Of a stretch of 64,000 bases of DNA, positions 59,568-64,000 are shown piece after piece. The stretch comes from Candidatus Cacconaster equi (GTDB taxonomy: Bacteria; Bacteroidota; Bacteroidia; Bacteroidales; UBA932). The stretch's first letter is position 1. The number at the start of each line of letters is the position of its first letter. The position numbers and the translations under genes are program-made. The stretch spans positions 1-64,000 of the forward strand of contig JAGHSK010000027.1 of NCBI GenBank assembly GCA_018065895.1, in the 5' to 3' direction. The notes below the pieces were generated by a model, which did no database searches, was not told where the DNA came from, and was given only the letters and a program-made list of their open reading frames with translations.

Positions 59568-61736
59568 CTAGAACGGATAGCCTATGCCGAAGTGCAGGGC
59601 ATATCCGTCTTTAGAAAACCAATGCTTCGGAGGATACCACACTTGAGCTCGAGGGTCATATAATTTGTAGCCCCAGTCAAGGCGGACGAGAAGAAGTCCG
59701 AAATCAAGTCTGGCGCCCAACCCCCAGTCAAGTGCGGAACTCCTGAAGAAGTTCCTGAAATTGAATTCAGACATCGGATTGATATAATGTTTGCTCGGCA
59801 GGTTCCATACGTTACCTGCATCTACGAACAAAGCGCCCTTCAACTTCCAGAAAATCGGAAACCTGAACTCCAGATTGGCCTCAAGACGCATGTCGCCAGT
59901 CTGGTTGCGTATTGTATAGGATGTGTCTATTTCAGACATACCCGGACCGAGAATACGCGCTGACCAACCACGCATACTGTTTACACCTCCCACATAGAAA
60001 CGTTGCTCTTCAGGAAGATAGAACGAGTTGCCATACACGACTCCGGCTCCCATATGGATTCGGGCGGCAAGAGCGAAATCATCAAAGCGTCCGAAACGCC
60101 ATGTCTGTACCGCAGACACCTCGGCGCGGACAAACTGGTCGTACGGAATGCCGAAAAGGCAGCGTTGCCCTGCCGGAGATTTATACCCTCCAATAGCATC
60201 CAGAGCGCCTACAAGATTACCCGAAGTCGCCACATTGCCTCGCAGGTAGAAATAAGTATGGTCAGGATTGATCTGGTTGCTTGTAGTGTAATATACGTCA
60301 AACTTGGCACCGAGGTCAATATGGCTTATGAACGACTGCAGCAGGAAAGGATCCAGTTTCTTGTAGAATTCCTCGTCAATTATCTTTGCCTTCACAAGAT
60401 TCACCCAGATAGGGAAAAGCTGGAATGACAATCTGTTTTCCTTGGTATTCCAGGAGTATCCGTATTGTGCGGTTGACATATGCCGCAAATACTCCGGACG
60501 GTCGTTGAAATTGTAAGCAAGCTTTATTTCAGTCCTCGGAATCTTTGTATTGAAAATCCTGTGAGGCAGCAGCCAGAACTGAGGAATACTCAAAGAGGTG
60601 TTTACTGTAAATTCATTTGAACTCACAGGTTCCTTGAGCTTGAACTGGAAATTTCCCTGCAAACCGAGATTCCAGATTTCCCCTCCCCCAAAAATATTCT
60701 TGTGCGTATAGTTCAGAGATGGAGCAACACCAATGAGACCGGCCGAATTGAAATATCCCTCCAGATTGAACTTGACAGACTGGATCTTGGAAGGAGAAAG
60801 CATTATGGTACAGTCAACGGTGGCCGAGTCTGACTCATTGAGCTGCATGTTCACCGAACTGAACAAAGGAACGCTTGAATACCTCTCATAGGTATTGGTT
60901 ATATCCTTTTCGCTATATGGCGATCCCGGCTTGATCCGGTTGATATTGTCCAGGAATTTCTGTCTCACTTTAAGGCCGTCCTGAGGAACTATCCTCACTT
61001 TTCCGATATTGTACCGTATGTGCGGCCGGGCGGCTTCTGGAGTTTCGTTGCGGGTGTAATCTTCAATCAGGACAGTAAGATCGGCAAAAGGCCTGTTTTT
61101 AGTTGTATCCGCATAATAAAAGAAGTAGTTCTTCGTAAAGCCCCAATATCCGTTATCCCTGAAAAGTTGTGCGAGTCGTTCACTCTCAATCTCAAGTGCG
61201 TTTTCTGAGAGAGGATCTCCTTTTGATATGGTGAAACTGGCGGAATCGGCGTTCATCTGCGCATTGAGTGTTGAATCCTCAACGGCATAAAGGATTTTAT
61301 CAAGCGGATATTGTTTTCCAAGCTTCACGTCATACTGAACAAAAGCCTTCTTATCATTGATTGTGGTATGGGCATCAACCTCCGAGTCGTAATAGCCCAT
61401 GTATTCAAGGTGGCTTATGATTCCTTTCACGGATGGCCCGACAAGGGTGGAGTCGAAGACCACGGGAGCCTGTCCGAGCTTTTCACAGAACTTATCCCAT
61501 CCTTTACCTTTTCCATTGCGCCAGTTATACACGCAGAGGAACGGATTGAAATGGCCTATGAAATATCCGTTAGGCTTCTGCTTGATGTAAGGAGTAAGCT
61601 CTGAAGCCACGTAATTCTTGTCGTTGAGAATAACCACTTTGTTTTCAACAAGCCGTGACTCCCCTTCCGACAGACTTCTGGTTGTAGAGCAGGAAGCTGC
61701 GGCAAGAAGCAGGACCAATGTCAAAAACCTTTTCAT
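59568..61736 (-). CDS. BamA/TamA-family outer-membrane protein with lipoprotein signal
   Basis: 722 residues. The N-terminus is a lipoprotein signal (MKRFLTLVLLLAAASCSTTR, lipobox AASC), unusual for an Omp85 barrel. POTRA-like repeats span residues about 30-380 (VILNDKNYVASELTPYIKQK, GLKVRQKFLDNINRIKPGSP). The C-terminal 16-strand barrel carries the Omp85 lid motif region RGWSARILGPG and ends HFGIGYPF. The conserved substrates are unknown; it may help insert or export surface proteins. Start ATG 61736; a GTG 6 bases upstream overlaps the trmH-type gene stop. Confidence 0.9.
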   Translation of the reverse strand: MKRFLTLVLLLAAASCSTTRSLSEGESRLVENKVVILNDKNYVASELTPYIKQKPNGYFIGHFNPFLCVYNWRNGKGKGWDKFCEKLGQAPVVFDSTLVGPSVKGIISHLEYMGYYDSEVDAHTTINDKKAFVQYDVKLGKQYPLDKILYAVEDSTLNAQMNADSASFTISKGDPLSENALEIESERLAQLFRDNGYWGFTKNYFFYYADTTKNRPFADLTVLIEDYTRNETPEAARPHIRYNIGKVRIVPQDGLKVRQKFLDNINRIKPGSPYSEKDITNTYERYSSVPLFSSVNMQLNESDSATVDCTIMLSPSKIQSVKFNLEGYFNSAGLIGVAPSLNYTHKNIFGGGEIWNLGLQGNFQFKLKEPVSSNEFTVNTSLSIPQFWLLPHRIFNTKIPRTEIKLAYNFNDRPEYLRHMSTAQYGYSWNTKENRLSFQLFPIWVNLVKAKIIDEEFYKKLDPFLLQSFISHIDLGAKFDVYYTTSNQINPDHTYFYLRGNVATSGNLVGALDAIGGYKSPAGQRCLFGIPYDQFVRAEVSAVQTWRFGRFDDFALAARIHMGAGVVYGNSFYLPEEQRFYVGGVNSMRGWSARILGPGMSEIDTSYTIRNQTGDMRLEANLEFRFPIFWKLKGALFVDAGNVWNLPSKHYINPMSEFNFRNFFRSSALDWGLGARLDFGLLLVRLDWGYKLYDPRAQVWYPPKHWFSKDGYALHFGIGYPF

Positions 61737-61738
61737 AT

Positions 61739-62455
61739 TCACAAAGTGAGTCTTCTCCTGAATTCACTGCAGGTTATTGCTGTAGCCACAGCCACGTTGA
61801 GCGATTCCGAAGTTGCCGAACCATCCGGGAAAGATGGTATGTGTATCTTTCCGGAAACGATTCCGCTGATCTGAGGTGATATGCCGTTCGATTCGGAACC
61901 CATCACGACGATTCCCTCCGGAGAGAGTTCAGCCGAATAGATGTTGTCTCCCTCAAGAAAAGTGCCGTAAACAGGTATTCCTCGCCGTACTGCCCCTGAA
62001 AGTGTCCGGGCAAGGTCGCAATATATGACCTCAACTCTGAATATCGCGCCCATTGTGGCCTGCACCACTTTGGAATTGAATACCTCGACCGTATCGGATG
62101 ATGCGAATATCTTCTTTATCCCGAACCAGTCGGCAATGCGTATTATTGTGCCGAGATTTCCCGGATCACGGACCGAATCAAGTGCCAGTGAAAGTTCCGA
62201 AGATTCCGGCTGGCTGTCAGAATCCAACGGTTTTCTGACTACGGCAAGCACCGGTGATGGAGAAGAGAGCATCGTGATACGCGACATCGCCTCCTCTCCT
62301 ATCTCCTCGACACGATAAAGTTTAACAACGTCGAATGAAGATGAAAGCGCCTCCCGGACGAGTTTCTCACCCTCCACCACGAACAGACCCGACTCATCAC
62401 GGAATTCCTTCTGCGACAACGACCTGATTTGCTTTATCTCATTCTTTCCCAGCAT
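61739..62455 (-). CDS. TrmH/SpoU-family RNA 2'-O-methyltransferase
   Basis: A 238-residue SPOUT methyltransferase: the N-terminal part (IRSLSQKEFRDESGLFVVEG) is the substrate-binding domain; the catalytic knot has LALDSVRDPGNLGTIIRIAD, GIVVMGSESNGISPQIS and IPSFPDGSATSESLNVAVAT, the three SpoU motifs. Its target (23S rRNA or tRNA) cannot be told. It lies between rfbB (8 bases) and the BamA-like gene. Confidence 0.93.
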   Translation of the reverse strand: MLGKNEIKQIRSLSQKEFRDESGLFVVEGEKLVREALSSSFDVVKLYRVEEIGEEAMSRITMLSSPSPVLAVVRKPLDSDSQPESSELSLALDSVRDPGNLGTIIRIADWFGIKKIFASSDTVEVFNSKVVQATMGAIFRVEVIYCDLARTLSGAVRRGIPVYGTFLEGDNIYSAELSPEGIVVMGSESNGISPQISGIVSGKIHIPSFPDGSATSESLNVAVATAITCSEFRRRLTL

Positions 62456-62463
62456 AATGGAAT

Positions 62464-63600
62464 CTATCGACCCTTATACATATCGTCGTAATATTTCTCG
62501 TACTCTCCGCTGGTAATGTTGTCCATCCATTCCTGGTTATCCAAGTACCAACGGACCGTCTTTTCTATTCCTTCTTCAAACTGGAGGCTCGGTTCCCATC
62601 CAAGTTCCCTCTGGAGTTTGGAGGAGTCTATGGCGTAGCGCAGGTCGTGCCCGGCACGGTCAGTGACATAAGTGACAAGACCCATGTCCTCCCCCTCCCT
62701 GCGGCCGAGCAAACGGTCTACCGTATTGATGAGCACCTTGATGATATCGATGTTCCTCCACTCATTGAACCCGCCGATATTATAGGTTTCCGCCACTTTT
62801 CCATTATGGAAGGTGGTGTCAATTGCACGGGCGTGGTCCTCCACATAAAGCCAGTCACGCACATTCTCTCCTTTGCCATATACAGGAAGCGGTTTGCGAT
62901 GACGGATATTGTTTATGAACAGAGGTATCAGCTTCTCCGGGAACTGGTACGGACCGTAATTGTTGGAGCAGTTCGTAACAATGGTAGGCATTCCGTATGT
63001 GTCGTGGAACGCTCTGACGAAGTGATCGCTGCTGGCTTTTGAAGCGCTGTACGGGCTGTGTGGCTGATATTTGAGATCCTCCGTAAAGAAAAGTTCACCG
63101 TATGCAAGATGATGCTTTCCTGAAGATGCTTTTGTTGAGAACGGCGGTTCTATTCCTTCAGGGCGGGTCATTTCAAGGGCGCCATAAACCTCATCGGTGG
63201 AGATATGGTAGAAACGCTTGCCGTCCCACTTTTCAGGAAGACTCTCCCAATAGAGCTTTGCAGCCTGCAGCATGCTCAGTGTACCCATCACGTTTGTGCG
63301 TGCAAAGGTGAAAGGATCCTTGATGCTCCTGTCAACGTGGCTCTCCGCCGCAAGGTGGATAACTCCGTCAACGTTCTCGTTACGCATAAGGGCATATATG
63401 GTGTCGAAGTCGCATATGTCAGCCTTCACGAAAGTATAGTTCGGCTTGTTCTCGACATCCTTCAGATTTGCCAGATTTCCGGCATAAGTCAGTTTGTCCA
63501 CATTAATGATGCGGTATTCAGGATACTTGTTCACGAACAGCCTGACTACGTGCGATCCTATGAACCCGGCACCACCGGTGATGATTATTGTCCTCTTCAT
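62464..63600 (-). CDS. rfbB: dTDP-glucose 4,6-dehydratase
   Basis: Second step of dTDP-rhamnose synthesis: removes water from dTDP-glucose using NAD+. It is a 378-residue extended SDR: Rossmann GGAGFIGSHVVRLFV at residues 8-22, HLAAESHVDRSI, STDEVYGALEM (Thr, Asp, Glu of the active site), and catalytic YSASKASSDHFVRAF. A 20-residue insertion around TRPEGIEPPFSTKASSGKHH is typical of the gut-type enzyme. rfbA, rfbC and rfbD are not adjacent. Confidence 0.95.
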   Translation of the reverse strand: MKRTIIITGGAGFIGSHVVRLFVNKYPEYRIINVDKLTYAGNLANLKDVENKPNYTFVKADICDFDTIYALMRNENVDGVIHLAAESHVDRSIKDPFTFARTNVMGTLSMLQAAKLYWESLPEKWDGKRFYHISTDEVYGALEMTRPEGIEPPFSTKASSGKHHLAYGELFFTEDLKYQPHSPYSASKASSDHFVRAFHDTYGMPTIVTNCSNNYGPYQFPEKLIPLFINNIRHRKPLPVYGKGENVRDWLYVEDHARAIDTTFHNGKVAETYNIGGFNEWRNIDIIKVLINTVDRLLGRREGEDMGLVTYVTDRAGHDLRYAIDSSKLQRELGWEPSLQFEEGIEKTVRWYLDNQEWMDNITSGEYEKYYDDMYKGR

Positions 63601-63622
63601 AAAATACGGGTATTATATCTTA

Positions 63623-63630
63623 CAAATATA
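63623..63630 (-). promoter_or_regulatory. -7 box for rfbB
   Basis: Reads TATATTTG on the minus strand, 22 bases before the start codon at 63600. Confidence 0.5.
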
Positions 63631-63651
63631 ACATTTATTGTCAAAAAATAG

Positions 63652-63659
63652 TATTTTTG
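63652..63659 (+). promoter_or_regulatory. -7 box (TATTTTTG) for the phosphofructokinase gene
   Basis: TAnnTTTG match, 22 bases before ATG 63682. Confidence 0.55.
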
Positions 63660-63681
63660 CAGGGCTAAAAAATCGATAGAA

Positions 63682-64000
63682 ATGAAATATTCCATTATCA
63701 TTTTGACAGGTGGCGGTCCTGCTCCCGGAATGAATACCGTCGTAGGCTCTCTGACAAAAGCATTCATTGCAAACGGATATAGAGTTCTCGGTCTTCACGG
63801 AGGTTATTCAGGACTTTTTTCAGCCACTCCAAAATACGAAGAGCTTGATTTCTTCAAAGCTGACACCATATTCAACAGAGGCGGATCGTATCTGATGATG
63901 AGCCGTTTCAAACCGACAAACGAAGATTTCGAAAAGAATTTCAATCTCAAGCTTTTCCAGGACAACAATATCAAGCTTCTCATAACGGTCGGTGGCGACG
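63682..64000 (+). CDS. 6-phosphofructokinase, N-terminal part (cut by window edge)
   Basis: The first 106 residues are inside the window: MKYSIIILTGGGPAPGMNTV contains the nucleotide/pyrophosphate-binding loop GGGPAPGMN, followed by GYRVLGLHGGYSGLF, IFNRGGSYLMMSR and LLITVGGD at the edge. The GGPAPG form resembles PPi-dependent or mixed-group phosphofructokinases more than the ATP-dependent GGDSPG form. The deciding residue after GGD lies outside the window, so the phosphoryl donor cannot be settled here. Confidence 0.85.
   Translation, partial: MKYSIIILTGGGPAPGMNTVVGSLTKAFIANGYRVLGLHGGYSGLFSATPKYEELDFFKADTIFNRGGSYLMMSRFKPTNEDFEKNFNLKLFQDNNIKLLITVGGD

Noticed and set aside
1-64000. Mobile elements, phage, toxin-antitoxin, CRISPR, rRNA
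   Set aside because: No transposase, integrase, phage structural gene, Cas gene, repeat array or rRNA-like sequence was seen on either strand.

Overview
The window looks like a chromosome segment from a member of the Bacteroidales (Bacteroidetes), probably a gut or host-associated lineage. The evidence is internal. Many genes are preceded by the Bacteroidetes -7 promoter box TAnnTTTG rather than a sigma70 -10 box. Several protein types are typical of this phylum: a NVEALA exported peptide, MG2-domain surface proteins, a ferredoxin-like set of small outer-membrane barrels, DUF3467, five-repeat DUF349 and a BamA/TamA-like lipoprotein. The genus cannot be named from the sequence alone. There are no rRNA genes, insertion sequences, phage genes, integrases or CRISPR arrays. 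Coding density is very high and no gap without a gene exceeds about 200 bases.

Layout. 1-4.1 kb: edge of an unknown gene, ppdK, a DUF368 membrane protein and tRNA-Arg(UCU). 4.1-10.9 kb: fthC with a DUF3467 gene, a MATE exporter, then a minus-strand run of K+/H+ antiporter, dtd, a coiled-coil lipoprotein and a MenA-type prenyltransferase fused to a YiiX-like cysteine hydrolase. 10.9-15.6 kb: HD phosphohydrolase, pgeF/yfiH with two small envelope genes, a TetR regulator, manC and a Dabb protein. 15.6-27.4 kb: an efflux operon (lipoprotein, adaptor, and one 1494-residue RND pump fused to a TolC-type outer-membrane factor), a divergent DUF2147 gene, then exported hypothetical proteins, barrels, two metallophosphoesterases and a DUF3298-type lipoprotein.

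27.4-35.9 kb: a threonine aldolase fused to a prolyl-tRNA-editing (ProX-like) domain, a Uup-like ABC-F protein, and an operon in which a COG0523 metal-chaperone GTPase is coupled to thiM-thiE-thiL-thiD plus a HAD phosphatase. That gene set is thiamine salvage and assembly without de novo thiC/thiG. 35.9-41.3 kb: a spermidine/putrescine ABC operon (potA-B-C-D) headed by an outer-membrane barrel gene. 41.3-46.7 kb: Na+/Ca2+ exchanger, pssA, two tandem exported C1 peptidases and an MFS transporter. 46.7-50.4 kb: two almost identical MG2-domain proteins flanking one NVEALA-type Cys-rich peptide gene. 50.4-64 kb: an N-domain-less ClpB, diaminopropionate ammonia-lyase, trmD, DUF349 protein, yidC, yggS, rubrerythrin, a BamA/TamA-like protein, a TrmH/SpoU methyltransferase, rfbB and the start of a phosphofructokinase.

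Most of the window is ordinary housekeeping. The points that stand out are three unusual gene fusions (RND-TolC with an internal signal peptide, threonine aldolase-ProX, MenA-YiiX), the MG2/NVEALA/MG2 cassette with an early in-frame stop in the peptide gene, a perfectly palindromic back-to-back promoter, a duplicated regulatory domain in PotA, and several cases of extreme compaction, including a tRNA that shares its last three bases with the stop codon of a convergent gene. All functional calls rest on recognising motifs and family resemblance by eye. No database search was run.
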